A stretch of DNA of 64,000 nt, from positions 186,001 to 250,000 of the forward strand of contig PTFA01000415.1 in NCBI GenBank assembly GCA_003342895.1. Reading direction: 5' to 3'. The number at the start of each line of letters is the position of its first letter. Positions within the stretch are counted from its first letter, which is position 1. This stretch comes from Casuarius casuarius. Taxonomy: Eukaryota; Chordata; Aves; Casuariiformes; Casuariidae. The notes under the pieces were generated by a model. That model was not told the DNA's origin. It did no database searches and saw nothing but the letters and a program-made list of their open reading frames with translations. Shown one piece after another: positions 1 to 14,086 of the stretch. Position numbers and translations under genes: made by a program.

Positions 1-3000
1 ATATATTCAATGCAGGGACCCTGCGCTTTTGTGCACTGTTCAGAACTGGTTTTATGAAGAGTGGCTTTTCAAAACTGAATTAAAACTTGCATGGTCATTC
101 AGTCATGTCCCAGTACTGCCAGTTGGTGGTCATGACTTGAAAAGCTTAATCTAGGCTGAATTTATATTAATTATTTTAGAATAACAATCTGTATGGGCAG
201 CTGGCTCCTCTAGTATTTGTCTTGAGGAGTAGGAACAGGGAGAAAGGATCTACCTTAAGGATCCCTTAAACATTTTTTTCCTCATGTATCAGTTTGACTC
301 ATTTCAGGAGGATCAAAAATGTCATATATTAACTCACAAATTGCCATAAATATGTGAACAAGTGATAGTGCTTGTCCCCAGAATCCACAGAAGATTTTCC
401 AATTCATTACTTTCATAAACAGTGTTCTATGAAATGTGTGATATTCAAGATAGAATAAAAGTATAAATTTGATATTCCTGTTTGATGCAGGAAAGCTATA
501 CCTAGAACTTTTTTCTTTAAATACACTCAATTTATCACGGCAGGTTTCAAACAGTTGGAGCAATGTGAGTTTCATCTAAAAAACTAGTATTAAATTTCTC
601 ATTAATCTCTCGTATAGAGGGAGGAAAAAAATTATACAAAAGTACTTGACTTTTAAAGTCACTTGAGCTTTTAAAATCACTTTTATAAAATGTAATCATT
701 CCCTTGTGCATCCTCTTTTTCACACATTCAAAATAATTTTTAGAAAATGTTTCCCTTTCATTTTCTTATAACTTTGATCACTATGAATGTTTTGTACATC
801 ATACAGTGGGAATTGCCATCAATTTTAGATTTTACCATTCATTTCAAAATACTCTTACACTCAGTTTCAGTTGGCATTAATTAGGCCTTTAGGATATTTT
901 TTGTACTTTAATAATAAGCCAGAATACTTGTTTTTTAAATTATATATGAGCTTTGGAATACAGTATTTTATGATTGTTTTAATGAAGGCTTTGCAAATCT
1001 TCTCTAACATCCTTCTGAATTTACCTAGAAAGTGACTTGAGGGAAAACACTTGTGGTTTTCTTACTGATACTTGTGATGGTTTCTAATGATTCCAAAATG
1101 TGTGTGCTCAATTTGTGTGTTAGAAATTTCTTTGAACTGCAGATCCTATAAACTCTTCCTTCTTGCATATGAAAATGAAGCCATGTGCTATAGCTTTATC
1201 AAGAATTTTCAAAATTCTGGTTTAAAATCCTCACTACCTAAAATCACCAAGAATTTGTCCTAAGAATTTGTAGGGGAATATCTGTCCAGTAGAAAGTAAG
1301 CATTTTTGGCATGGGCATTTCTCAAGATAGTTCCTCACTTGATAGACCTTGCCAGGAATGGAAGGAAGCAGCCGTGAAAAGAAGATTCTGCTTAATGTGC
1401 TGTTTAGACAAGACAGGTAGAAACAGTAACAGCTAGAACTCCTAGTCTATCTGCTAATACAATTTCAATTTGCTAAACCTGTGTATTTTTAATCTATACC
1501 AATATCAGATTGCCAAACAAACTTTCTTTCCTTTCTTTCTGTTAGTATCTTTAAGAATGTGAAGACTGCAAAATCTGGGGGGAATTCAGCGAGTTTTAAT
1601 ACTTGCTCATTTTGACAACTGTTCAGCAAACTCTCTCTTCTTGTCCATTAGTCTGCTAGAGCCTGTTCTTTCCACTGTGCTGCAACACTTCCTACTGTTC
1701 CAACTGATGCGTTAAGGTTTTAATTTTGGTTTTTGTTTTGATCTTTGCCAAAGACTGAGTGTTATTCTCTGTAAGAAGTAAATGTGATTTTGGCCTATTT
1801 GCAAGAATACAGCCAGGAATGCCATTGACAGGATTTATTTTCTGTCTTTGCATCATCTTTGCCGGTGGAACAAGAGAAATTTATGTTGCAATGAGGAAAA
1901 AAATGCCTGGAGCTTTCCGCATCACCTCCACAAGAATCAGATGTATTTCAGGTTTATGTAAGAGGCTGGGGAACCAGAAACTGAACTGTAATCACTGAGC
2001 ACCATTAGCAACTAACTTTTTCATATGAAAAGTAAGGGGCAAAACACATGTGACTATAAATTCTTATTTATTGCAATTGATTGAGTTTTTTCTCCTGAAG
2101 CTTTGATCAGAGGTTTGATATAAGTTGGTATGTGAAAGGTAGCCATATATAACAAACCATTTACCCTCACAGAGCTGCCATTTTTGAGCAAGACTAATAG
2201 ACCATTGAAGCAGTTTTTCACCTTGCTCTCAGTCTGTACCAGCTCTCCCTGTTTACTAGCCAGGTGCTTAGATAACTAGTTTTTAACATATCTGGTCAGG
2301 AAACCTGGGTCCATATAGTCCGCAAAGAAAGCAGGAGCACAAGATGGTGATTCAGTCTCTGTGTACTTTACATAGAGAATTTATGTTGGAGAGTTTCCCT
2401 GAAGCTCTAGTCTTGTTTGTGCTCTGCTATGTAATATTATTTGGTTTGGATTTTTTAGTACAGTAGCACAGACTGTTTTTGGAGAATATGTTGACTGGCT
2501 ATGTACTGATGTGTTTGACAGTGAATTGATTGTAGAGGATTTCTGTTAGGTTGCAGATGGTTGTGATTCAATACCAAAAATATAAATATGTTAGTTGCAG
2601 TTGGGAAGATAGTTTTGAAATAAGAATCTGATTTTGATGAGTTCTATGTCTATAATGTATTAATCAGAAAATCAAATAACATTACAAATTATTTTTAATT
2701 GATGATTTTGGCAAAGTGGACAAGAAGAGGTAGAGATGAGCAATGCTCCCTTTGCATCTAAATGTTAAGTCTCTCATGAAGTACAGTGCTATAGAAAAAC
2801 AGCACTGCTTTCTGACGTGGATTAGCCTGTTCTGTTGTGTTTTAAAATAGACAGATCCATGTACTTAGGTAATTCTTGAAGCATATTTTAAATGTGAGTT
2901 GCTTTTTACTTGTTGATGTTTCTCAGTTACTTTTTCCTGCTGAATTTCTCTGACACTGTTTGCATTTTAAAGCAACCACATTTTTAAATCCTTTCATTTT

Positions 3001-3187
3001 TCTACTCTGTGGGATGCAGCTACCTATACCATTCAGGTGCTTTTAAGATTACTGAAACAAAATAAAAATCCTCCTTGCTTTCATCTTTCTGTTTCCCTGC
3101 AGGAATATCTGAAAAGTCTGTCTAGCTCCTTATGAAGTAACTGACATAGAAAGAGAGCACTGGGCTCTGCAGGTTCCTCACACAGGG
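1..3187. other. AT-rich non-coding stretch, nothing identified
   Basis: No gene, repeat family or RNA was recognised here. The longest frames (97 codons on the minus strand at 282-575, 79 codons on the plus strand at 1759-1998) have no signal of a known domain and are of the length expected by chance in AT-rich DNA. The composition is even, CpG is rare, and there are only short A and T runs. Confidence 0.6.
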
Positions 3188-3206
3188 TTTTTTTTTTTTT
3201 TTTTTC
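3188..3206. repeat. Poly-T tract, 19 bases
   Basis: An uninterrupted run of 19 T. I looked to its right for a reverse-oriented retrocopy (processed pseudogene or SINE), since a T run would be the complement of a poly-A tail. No SINE body or coding similarity was recognised, so it is scored as a simple homopolymer. Confidence 0.9.
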
Positions 3207-6200
3207 TAATTTCATGAGAAATTTTTGTTTGAAGATGGTGGGATGCTAAACATAGCCATCATAGTTACTAGGGCCTTTTGGATAGAAGGCAGCTAAGGGT
3301 GTCGGTGAGTTTTTGCTTCTTTTAAGACAACAGCTAGTTGAGTTTCTAGCAAAATGAGGGCTGATCTCAGAGCAGCCAGCCTCATCATAGTTAGAATGAC
3401 AGATATGCCAGAGAATATCTTTTATTAGATTTGAAATTTCAAAGACAAAAGTCAGATTTTTTTCTTTAATTTTGTTTAAAGATACAGTGTGTGGAATTGT
3501 TCTAGCCTAAGGGAGGTAGATGTCTAAATCACACTGAAGCCAAACTGTTACTGCCTTTAGACTCCACAAAAAACTCAAATTCAACCTACAGTTATTTTTA
3601 GCTAAGCAACTTTCCCATTGCTCAGCTCCTAGAATTTCAGTATTATTTTTGCCAAAGATGAATTGAGATTTTTTTCTATTTTTCAGCTAGCACTAGCAGC
3701 CTTCCTAAACATAGACAGTAAAAAATAAAATAAATAAAAAAGTCTATTACATCTTATGAGTCTTTTAATTGTTTTGGAAAATGATACTATATTCCCATCT
3801 TGGTGTCTGGGGTCAGGACATTTGAAAATAAATGGAAATATCAAAGTTTATGGAAAATATACAAATTCAAACTAAGCGACTAGAAAAATCTCCCATTTAA
3901 TCAAACAGCAATAAGTATGCATTGCTTTTTTTGACTTGTACCATAGTATCACACTAATGATGATCATAAAATAATGAAAAACATGCTGATAGATTTTATA
4001 ATAATAAATATATGTGAGTAGTTCATTATTTTATATCTTTAGTATCACAGTATGCTTGATTATATACCGTTAGAAAAAATCAGCAGAGAACAAAATGAAT
4101 GAAAAAGCTGAATAAAGACTAGTTATGCTGTCTAGTTTTAAGTACCCTTAACAATTGTATATTCCATGATGCAATAATATTCGCTTTTATGCCACAGTTG
4201 CACATTAGAAACAATTCAGAATTCTTACAGGCCAATAGTTCCCTGATAATTGAATTGGTCTCTGATACTGTAATGTATGGATTTTTCTCTTAGAAATTAC
4301 TTCTTAACTAAACAGCATTCAACACAAGCACATGGATATTGATCACTTCTGAGCATCAAATACTGATATATAGGAAAAGTGTTCTCTGTCGCTATTGGAT
4401 AGACAAAGTTTAGTTCTCCTCACATTTTTCTGAGAAGTATCTTGAAGGCAGATGTGTTCTGCTAGAGCAGTCACATGACTAGGTTATTATAGTGGCAAAT
4501 AACTTTTTGCTAGTCTCGCAAGCCCGTGATATGACCTCTGAAAGCAGTATAGGCCTACTGAAACGGGGAAACTCAGGAATGAACTGAGGCTAAACTTGGC
4601 ATGATCTGAAAGTCTGCTTCTTCATGCACCTCCAACTTGTTCCTCTTGCCTCCTGCTAATTTGCATGCATTTACTGTGGTTTAGTTTGCTCCAGGTTTGT
4701 GCCTCAGGCTCTCCTCAATACGGAGAGGAGTATTTTCTCTGGGAGTTCCAAAGGCAGAATTATATTTTGTTTTTTATCTGCCCTTTCTGATTTGTTCTGT
4801 TTTCTTTCGTCTGTGTAAGACGAAATATTTTTAGTAGTGCTAGATCAAGCTTGCATGCTCATTAGTATCAGTGATTAACAGATTTTTTTCTTTAGCAGAG
4901 CAAAGTTGTACTTTACTGTCTGATTTGCAAGAGGTTTCCATTTGCTTAGCCTAAATACATTTTCTTTTAACAAAAACAATCAAATTTGTGCACTACATCT
5001 CATGCCTGGTCTAAGGTTATCTTGTCCTTGCTAAAGATAGTATAGATCTTAGAGTGCTTCAGTTGTGTAGGGCATTCCAATGTCATGTTAATTTAAGATC
5101 CTTTCTATTAACCTTTTGATGTGGGTGGATAAAGGGTAAACTATTTTTCCTTTTATTGTCTTTTCCATGAGCTTGCTTTTTCTTCATAAGAGAAAGAAGA
5201 AATAAAAGTTTCTAGTGTAATTTCTTCTGTAGTTATTAATATTTGAATATTATTTTCTCTCATCAGCAGCAACAGAAGTTCTTAAAAATTTTTCAATAAT
5301 AATGGAGAATCTTTGAACAAACAGCTAATTAATTCATTAGAAATGTTCTTCATAAATATTGACTCACTTTAAAAAAAGTTTATATGGAAGTATTTAACTA
5401 AATCAGTTTAATGATCTATTGCACAAAAAAATTGTTTTTCCTCCTCAGAAAAAATAGAAAGAACAGAAAGGGGGTTTTTACCTGTAAATAGAAAGCTTCT
5501 GATGAAAAGAAACATATTATACTATTTTCATTTGAAGAATTTTTTGTAGCTTTTGCTAACTGAAATTTGTTTCACTATTTCAGTATCCAAAATAAAAATG
5601 TCAACATTTTTCATTTCAATTTTCTACAAGTACAAAGTCCATTTTTCAGAACCAAAATTTAAAAATGTCATCTCAAACACTTTTCATTCTTTAATTTGTC
5701 TGCCCTTTAGACCTCTATCTGTGTCACTCTCACATTAAAAAATGAAAGGTGGGGATTTAGGTGGCTTGTGACTATCAGAAGGGGAGTTGTCATACTTTGA
5801 AAAATGAGTTTGCCAGCTGCTCTTCACATCTGCATTCCTTATAGGTGACATCGTTTGTTTGCCTATGAATAGGAATTAAAGTAGCTTGGTATTGTAGTGC
5901 AAAATAAAGATGCTCCTAAATTGCTTTTCTTAAAGAACCATATGAATGCAAATGTGTCAATAGACTTTCATCTTGGTTTATTGTATGGCTGTGTTGGTGA
6001 GGAAGGGACTAGTAAAGAAATTCATATGTTTAGATCTCGTAAAAGCCAGGAAGGAGGTATAGACTGCACTGACCTTCACGACTGCATTGTTGAATGGTAC
6101 CGCAAGGATTCTGTCTGCGCGTCACGGTGCAGGTGGTCTATAGGGAAGGTGTACTCATTTTGTATAAGGAAGCAGTTCCCTACTTTGGAACCAAATGAAA

Positions 6201-6870
6201 TGTCTTGGAATAAAAATGTTGGACTGTCTAGACAGGAACTTCATTTAACTAAAATATGAGCTTCTCAAAGTAGGTGAAGTCACAGTATACTTTTGTTCAT
6301 GGGCAACCAACTGGAAGGTAGCTACAGTGAAAATTCCTTTCCATTTGGATGCTGATGCTTAGCTGTTACCTCACTGAAGATCCTTGATATGTCAAAGCAG
6401 AAATCATTTAAGTGGGTTGACTTCATAGGACCTTTAAAGCTACATAGCTTCAGGCCTCCATTGATTTCCATGAAAGATATCTGAGTAGTTAGCATTACTG
6501 AAAACTAAGCAAGTACATCAAAAGATTTTAGGAAACTATTATTTCAAAATCTTGGCTCAAACTGCTACAGGGTCTGTTGTATTGAAATTCAGTTTGTAGG
6601 ATGTACTTTTAAAAGAGGCTGTTTTAAACACCATCTTCACAGCCTCTGGAAACTCTAACTTTGCTGTTGAGGAGAGCATTGCATTAAGCAAACAATTGTA
6701 TCAGTTTTTGAGCTAGGCAGTATTCAATTGCTGATCGCTTGATCTGAAAATTATTTCCAGGTTATGTTCCCCATACTGAAATTATAATCCAGAATACAGC
6801 ATTGATTACAAAAAAAATTGAATTAATATTTCACAAAGTTCACATTTATAAAATTTTGCTTGAGTATCAT
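3207..6870. other. AT-rich non-coding stretch
   Basis: Unique-looking sequence with an A-rich patch near 3719-3741 and a slightly less AT-rich part near 4500-4770. A 120-codon plus-strand frame at 5897-6259 is the longest here. It shows no recognisable motif, no signal peptide and no repeat pattern, and I treat it as chance. No transposon terminal repeats were seen. Confidence 0.55.
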
Positions 6871-6904
6871 CATATAATAGAGTAATTCATATAACAGAGT
6901 AATT
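6871..6904. repeat. 17-bp tandem duplication, two copies
   Basis: The unit CATATAATAGAGTAATT at 6871-6887 is followed directly by CATATAACAGAGTAATT at 6888-6904, which differs at one base. It is a small local duplication, with no sign of a longer minisatellite around it. Such two-copy repeats usually arise by replication slippage. Confidence 0.9.
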
Positions 6905-9900
6905 CAGCTATCTGTAACCACCTATAACCATTGCATAAATGAATACAGAAAGCAAAAGTAATTAAACAGAAATAAAATGAAAAAGTTTTTTTTTTTTTAA
7001 ATAGAAGCATAAAAGAGTTTGTGTAAGAGAGAAGGTAGCAGGTGTAGGAATGGGCAGCAGTCATTTGTCAACATAAGAAAACCATAATGGTAGCATCAAG
7101 AAGAAAATTGTGCTAATGAAAAAGTCATGCCTCATGGTACCATTATTACTTGCCTGTGTTACATGAATGATAATGAGAATTACATCACTTTCTGAATTTC
7201 TAAATTACTTTACAACCTGACTGTTTCTACATTACATTCTGCTTCACAGTTGGCAGACTTTAAGCACTTTGCAAAGAGTTTTGCCTATAACATTCTACAC
7301 TCTTTACCATAATTATACATGCAGATGTTGTTTCATGCTTCCATAAAACCTGCGAACCTTCTTCTTGAGGCTTGTCTCCATTTGTTCAGTTACGGGGGCT
7401 AGAAATCTCTGAGGAAAGCCAGGCTACCCTCCCAGTTACCTGGAGAACGTCCTTTCCCAGGCACATGATCTTTGTACTTTGGCGTTCGTCCTGTGTCAGC
7501 CCATCACTGTACCTGAGCTCCACGTTCTTATTTTACAGATGATTCCTAAGCAATCCTCCATACTACGCATGGGCTGGATAGCTCTTGGTTGGAACTAGCG
7601 CATTGCTTCTGCAAAAGTGTAGCACGGGTACCACTAAAGACAGAATATTTCCTAATTTGTTGTATTAAATAAATTTCAGTCCCTAATCTTTAGGTGACTA
7701 ATAAAACCTTGCATGCAATTTAAACAGCTTTCTAAATACTCTCTTTATTTATCGCAGAGCTAAATGGTGAATCCTTTATTTGCCTGAACAGCTATGTTGT
7801 GAAATACCCTTGGGCACATGCCTGAGTAGTGCATTGTCTCGGAGTTCACTTTTAACATCCTGTGCTGGAATATGATTTCCAGCTCTGACCAGCTTTCCAT
7901 AGAAGGGGGATAGCTGAACAGATGCAGAGAAATGACCAGGTTAAAGCCCTGTGTAGAATTTTTACGAATTGTGTAATGATGGAAGTATTGCAATATTTAT
8001 TTTAATTTACACTTTTTTTCCTTCTTGATCTTTATTCCTGAAAACAGTACAAATACAGATGTACAAGAGATATTAGAAAGTATTTTTTGTGTTTGTTTGT
8101 TTTCATGTATTTTAAATCAATGAGTTTTCTTGAAAACTGTTAGGAACCAGAGACGCTAGACAGATTAAATAGGGTCACTCAGTTATTCTTTTGTTGGGTC
8201 ATTGCTTTTACATATTTACTATCTTTTCATAGGCAGGAGTATAGTTTATATGTAATAGATGGTAGATAACCTGGGTCAAACCTCATAGCCTTCAGTGGAA
8301 CAGCAGATTTAGAGAACATCAATCTTGCAAGGTCTACAAGACTAGTCAATAAAAATGGAACAAAAATTAAAATAAGAGTAAAATGATAAAGTCTGGGGAA
8401 AAAAAGAAATAGAATAGAAACATATTCATTCTGTAATCTGATTCCTATTTTGATGAAGTTATGTTTGCTATAGCTTGTGCTTTCACGAAATAACACCATG
8501 TGGAAGAGTATAATGTAGTACTTCCAAGTATTGTTCTGTATTATTTAGAGCTAAGGGGCAACATCAAGATCAGTAATACAAATTGTGACTAAAAACAAGT
8601 GTTCGTGCATATTCTTAGTTCTGCTTTTATTTTGAGGGACTCTTTCACACACTGAAGAACAAATGGGCTGATCTGCTGGCATTTAAATTCCCAACTTAAA
8701 ATTGGACTCTTCTGAGATAGATTGTCTAGCTGCTGGTGATGGTTTTTTTGTCAATTTGTAATTCAGCTTACTTAGCAACTCTAAATTTGATCCTTGAGTT
8801 CCTCAAGGTAGTTTCACACAAGCTGTAATGGGACTTACAGCAGTTTTGAGTGCAGTTCTGTTTTTCCTTGTATGGAATATTGCTGCCTAAATATTGAGTA
8901 ACCCTAGTAAAAACCTGTGTATAGTGCTTTCATCTGTACTTTAGGTAGCTGAAAATAAAAAGAAAATTGTCCTTTTTTTAATACATTGTCTGTCCTCACC
9001 CTCTGGAGGAGACAGCTAAAACGAAGCCCAAAAAACTTTGATCATCTAGGTCTAAAAAGTTACCCCTATAAAATAGAAAGGACTAGGGATACAGCATAAA
9101 TTGTTGAAGCAGAAATGTAGTCAGATATAGCATCAGCATCATATTCCATTGTGGTGTTTGGAGGTCTTCCTCTCTCCTTCCCTTTCCAGCAGTTTTGGTA
9201 GTTCAGTGTGAGACACCATGACAACCACCAGCCAAATGGAGCTGGTTGAAAGACATTGTACCAGGACTCTGAAAATACCAGGTCGTGTCATTTAGTATGA
9301 AAGAGAGAACAGGCTGCAGCTGGAAAAAAGTCAGTTTCTAAGAACAGAAGTACAGAGGAAGAGGAAAAATAAGGTTAAAAATCTACTGTTTGATTGGAGA
9401 AACAGTCCAGACTCCACAGACTTCCTGGATAATCACTACAGCAAATGCCACAGTACTTAAATCATGGCACAGAAAGGAATTAAGATGGTTTCAAGACTTC
9501 AGGAAAATCTGAAAGAGTATCTCAGATGTTGCAGTATCAGCAATTATGATTCATACTAATTCAGATCTAAAATCCTCGTGACTAGAGGAAAGCAATGTGC
9601 TGTAGGTAACAGTTCAGTACATTCTTATATAGTATTTTCATGAATGTTCTGCTCTCCAATAATTTTAAAACAAACAAACCCAAAACCAATGAGCATTCTT
9701 GATGTTCAGGTTTGAATTTGGCTCTATACATCCTACTAAATTCTTTGATTTCTAATGTATTAATAAAAAACTTGAGGCTAGTTCCAAGAGAAACTGAGTT
9801 ACTCTAAAGCTCAGTGTAACAAAGCTTACAGGAAGCTGGTTCCTGCAACAAAACACAGAGTTGACGTCAAGGCACTGTTCAGTGGGGGATTCCAAAGCAT

Positions 9901-11095
9901 TTGGCTTCAGTATCCCCTTTGGATTTTAATTAGTCCTATCCTTAATGCTCACAACATATACATAATTGGCATAGCTTCAGTGATGTAATTCTAATGATTC
10001 AGTGTAAATTCAGAGTAGGTGGTGTTCTTGTCTACCATGGCACATGGCATGCCTGGTAATACTAGAATGAGAATTTTTGGATGGCTTGCTTTTTCCTTCT
10101 CAGAAATTGACCTTAATAATTTCATTCTTTTCTTCAAGCTCTTTTTCTGCACTGTCAGTCTAGTACTCACAGTTCTTCTCTCATCCAAGCTGATTCTGGG
10201 GTTGTAAGTATCACTGTGAGCTGTTCCTTTTTCATTACCACATGATTATGGGACACTGCTTTTCCTTAGGTTTGTACTGACTCTGAAAAATAACATGCAA
10301 TTTTCTCCTTGAATCTATGCCAGTTTATTGAGAAGTTTTATGGATTGCTGGGGCTGTGTCTTGGAAATCTTTGATTTTCTCTTTCTGTTGCTTCAGAATT
10401 TTGCCACCTGTCCATTTCCTCTTCGATCTTCTGGGAATGTCTGTCTCAGGCTCTTTCCTCATGCATCAATCTGATGATATTGGAAAAAAGACCAGGCTCA
10501 TAATGAATAGGAGCATCAACTCAGGAGTGGCTAGTCTACAGCTGGAGTGAGGAATCTTGGATTCTTCAAAACTGCGCAGCTAAAAGAGCAGATTATATGA
10601 GGAATATATTCTTAGTACAGTATACTGAATTTCAAGTTTGATGTGAGCTAGTGAAACAAAACCACTCTGGCTACTAAAACCATGAATGATAATGGAGAAC
10701 ATGGTCAGGAACATTTCCTGGTTTTGCCCAACTTCTGGAGAACCTCACAGTGGAAAGTGTGGAAGGCTGAGACTATTTGCCAGGAAAGAAAGGAGTGTTT
10801 GTATAAAAAAGAAGTTTCCCAGTCTGTTGGGAAGCACAAGTAGGGAAGCTGGGTAGCACAATCTGTTGTTCTCAGATCATGACAAAACATACATTTTAGT
10901 TGAAGACCTTTCACACTGTATCTAGAAAATCGGATAGTTCAAATTGAATAGTTCATCCTAAACATGATTAGCATACTCAAACCCCATCTCAGGCAGATAG
11001 GGATTTATTAAACCAAAAGTAATACAAAGGTATGTTCATATACTTGAGAAACAATGCAAAAGAGTAAAGAGTAACAAGGTGAATTCTCTCCCTGT
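6905..11095. other. AT-rich non-coding stretch
   Basis: It includes a 13-T run at 6986-6998, a moderately GC-richer piece near 7370-7560, and a CAAA-rich patch near 9668-9682. Frames of 60-90 codons occur on both strands (for example 8227-8499 minus) without domain signal. No repeat family was recognised. Confidence 0.55.
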
Positions 11096-11121
11096 GTGAA
11101 TTGGCACAGTGAATTGGCATA
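11096..11121. repeat. 13-bp tandem duplication, two copies
   Basis: GTGAATTGGCACA at 11096-11108 is followed without spacing by GTGAATTGGCATA at 11109-11121, with one difference. It is a local slippage product with no wider array. Confidence 0.9.
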
Positions 11122-14063
11122 GTTCTGTTTAAAGTCAGTACGGTTTGATTGTATGTCTCTCGTTATCTGAGCTTATGAAAAGGCTTGAATTTGAACCACA
11201 GTGATCTGGTGATTTTTGCAAGTAAGTACTTGCCTAGATGGATAAATTCAGTTGCAATGAAAGAAGTCTCTTAATTTTGAATCTAGTTTTGCTTACATTT
11301 TTCAAAACATAAAGTATTCTTGCTAGAGCTCGCTGCAGATCATGTGGTAATATCCCCACTAGGTTTCTGTCCTGATGTACAAATTCAGAGAGAGACATTT
11401 TGAGTAATTAATGTTGGAACCTTATCTAAAGTGAGGGCTTGTTGGTGTGGAAACTGCACACAACCAAATGTGGGTTTAGTATTTACTAGATACTCCCCAC
11501 TACTCCCTGAGAAATATTCGTAGTGTTTACCAGGAGTGCCTTGTGCTGCAGCTATCTACATGAGGGAAATTAGTTTGTGTATTATTAATTCATAGCCTGG
11601 CGTCTTGTGTGCTAGGCAAGTCTGGACTCTTTTTTCTCTCTCCAGGTTCAGGAGTTTAGGGAGAGAGGGCTAATTATTGAACTTTATTGCTAAACATTTT
11701 GCAATAAGCAGTATTCTTTACTAACCTGATTTATAATACTTATTGCTCTCTTTGGTACAGTTAAGCGGCATCCATAAAGCACAAACATAAAGGATCTCTT
11801 CTGAGTCACTCTTATGTTAGCAGTAATTAAAAACTGTATTCAGAAAATTTCCAAGTTTCACCGTAGCATTGAATAATTCACCTATCATTACAGCGCATGT
11901 GAAGAAGAGTTTTGGAAACACACAACTGTTCAGTTTCATTTAATTTATGAATAGCAAATTTATGGCATTACAGCTTTATAAATCCGTAATGTCCCGTTAA
12001 TTATACTTTATGGGACACTTAGATATTTCATAATCCTTGCTTTAGGACAATATATTTTCCTTTATTGCAATATGTTGCTTAGTAATGCACAAATCTCAGT
12101 TAAAATGCAGCTGCTTGCATCTTTTTAATGGTTGTCTGTCTTTACTTAAAGGATGGCATCAATAATGCACCTATCTTTCTCTGCCAGGAATGAGGATTAT
12201 AATTTTTTGTCATGCTTGTCAAAGCTGCTAACATTAGAAGGGGAATAGCTCTCTTTATATGTCTTTTCAGACCACTGGAATTAATGAATCAAAAAAGCTG
12301 GTATACCCAGGAAGGAGGGGCAGCAGTTTATATTATCTAGGAAGCTACAAAAAAATGAAGGAGGGAAGAAGCAGAAGAGAGCAATATACATTAGTATTTA
12401 ATGATCTGCACCTGGATTCAATCACCTCTTTCAGGCTAAGCACTGGGCAGTTTGGAGTGTGGGTTCACAGCTGGAACAAAATGCTATCTCTCAGCAAGCC
12501 AAGACCATTAAGGGTGTGAAAATGGACTCTGATTTTTATTTTAGGCTTGAATTGCTCAGTTCATTCACAAAAGACTAATTTCATCAACCAGTTGTATTAT
12601 AAAATGTAATTGTAAATAAAAACCACAATGTAGAACTGCTGCTCCTTAATGGGCCCCCACGAACTAATGAAATCACAAGCAGTATCATCCACCTACAAGC
12701 TACTTACAGTAATGACAGGTGGTTTTGTTTTTCCCATAGAAATTAAGCCTGTTTCCTCCCCAGGGATCTATGTGAAGACTGAGCTTTTCTCCTCTGAACA
12801 TCCTATCTTCCTTTAATTAGCACCTGAATTGATGTCTTGTTAGGGAAATCCAGTGTTTCCACAATTTCCAAAAATTTCCCCAATTTCCAAAATCCGCAAT
12901 ATCTTTGCTGTTTTGTCTCAAAGATGGATAACTAACTATTAAAGAGTGAGTACCGGAAACTTAACTTTTGATGATGTGATTAGGCATACAGGCTCTGTAA
13001 AACAGAGCTTGATTCTGCTAGTAGACTTCTGACACAAATGTACTCAGCCGACTTCCGTCACCTAAGCCGTGCTTTACTTCACTGTGAAGGGTGCATTGCT
13101 GCCATTATGGGTGTTCCCACAGTATTTGCACAGTAGCTTTGGGTCTTCAGTGAAATGCTGGCTTCAAGGCCCCCAGCTTTTCAAGCAAAGTTTACAAGAA
13201 AAGGGGAAAGAGGGTGATAAGTGATGGTAGGATGTGGGAGGCAGATCGCTTAATAAGAGTTGGTGTCAGAACAGAAGAGAACGTGGTAGGAAATGTCTTT
13301 GGTCCCTTTGCTGTTCCCAGGAATAGGGATGACAACTGCTAGCTAGGGAATGTCTGTCCTGTGTAGCAGGAACCATTCTGACCATACACCCTGATCTGTT
13401 CCTGTGTAATTGTAGATGAACAAACTGTTCAGGTTTGATAGCTTGTTCCCATTTCTTCAGGCATAAACAGAACAGATGCTTTTCTTCCACAGGTAACTGA
13501 CTACTGTAACTTCACTTTTTTTCATGATGATTTGCAAAATGCCAAAAAGCAAGCAACAACATATTCTTTCTTGAAGTCCATGATTTGATTTGATTGCTAC
13601 CGAATTAGAAGGTTAAATTTCTCTAAAGTGCAGTGTTAGTCCTGCTAGTAAAAGAAGGAACTGTCTTTTGGACATTTGCATAACATCAGTGGCTTATATG
13701 AAAAACTTTACCTGCAGTAGTGACACAGGTTCCAGTATTCCAGCAGCTTGGCAGGTCTTCTATGTTCATTTATAGGGTGATACTAAACCTTTAGAGAATA
13801 GGGCTTTATGTGCTTCTGTCATTGTTAGTTAATGATTGAGGGGGAAACTATGGGCTCAAACCTTGTTTGAAGAACAATGGTATGTTTTTTCTTTAGGTAA
13901 ACTTTTTTCACTTAGTTTCAAGTTCTTCCTCCTCCTTTTGCTAGCACAGGGAAAGGACGAAGAATAAGGTTATTCCAACATAAGTGAAGGCAATTGTCCA
14001 GATTTAGAAATAGATCTGGAATTAAGTGTTTCATCTGCACATGAACTAAAGGAGTTGTTGTGG
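11122..14063. other. AT-rich non-coding stretch, part CNE-like
   Basis: 11,880-12,210 is rich in homeodomain-type TAAT cores and carries the dyad TGTCCC (11990-11995) with GGGACA (12012-12017). This gives it the texture of conserved non-coding elements, but conservation cannot be judged from one genome. Near 12,858-12,893 the phrase CAATTTCCAAAA occurs twice, a small duplication. The frames of 86 and 74 codons at 12259-12519 and 13266-13490 lack any domain signal. Confidence 0.45.
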
Positions 14064-14086
14064 TTTTTTTTTTTTTTTTTTTTTTT
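14064..14086. repeat. Poly-T tract, 23 bases
   Basis: This is the longest homopolymer in the window, 23 consecutive T. The 137-codon minus-strand frame at 13970-14383 runs through it and owes its lysine run and much of its length to it, so that frame is not a gene candidate. No retrocopy body was found next to the tract. Confidence 0.95.

Noticed and set aside
5897..6259. 120-codon plus-strand frame
   Set aside because: No recognisable motif, no conserved-looking segment and no promoter-like context. The length is within chance for this composition.
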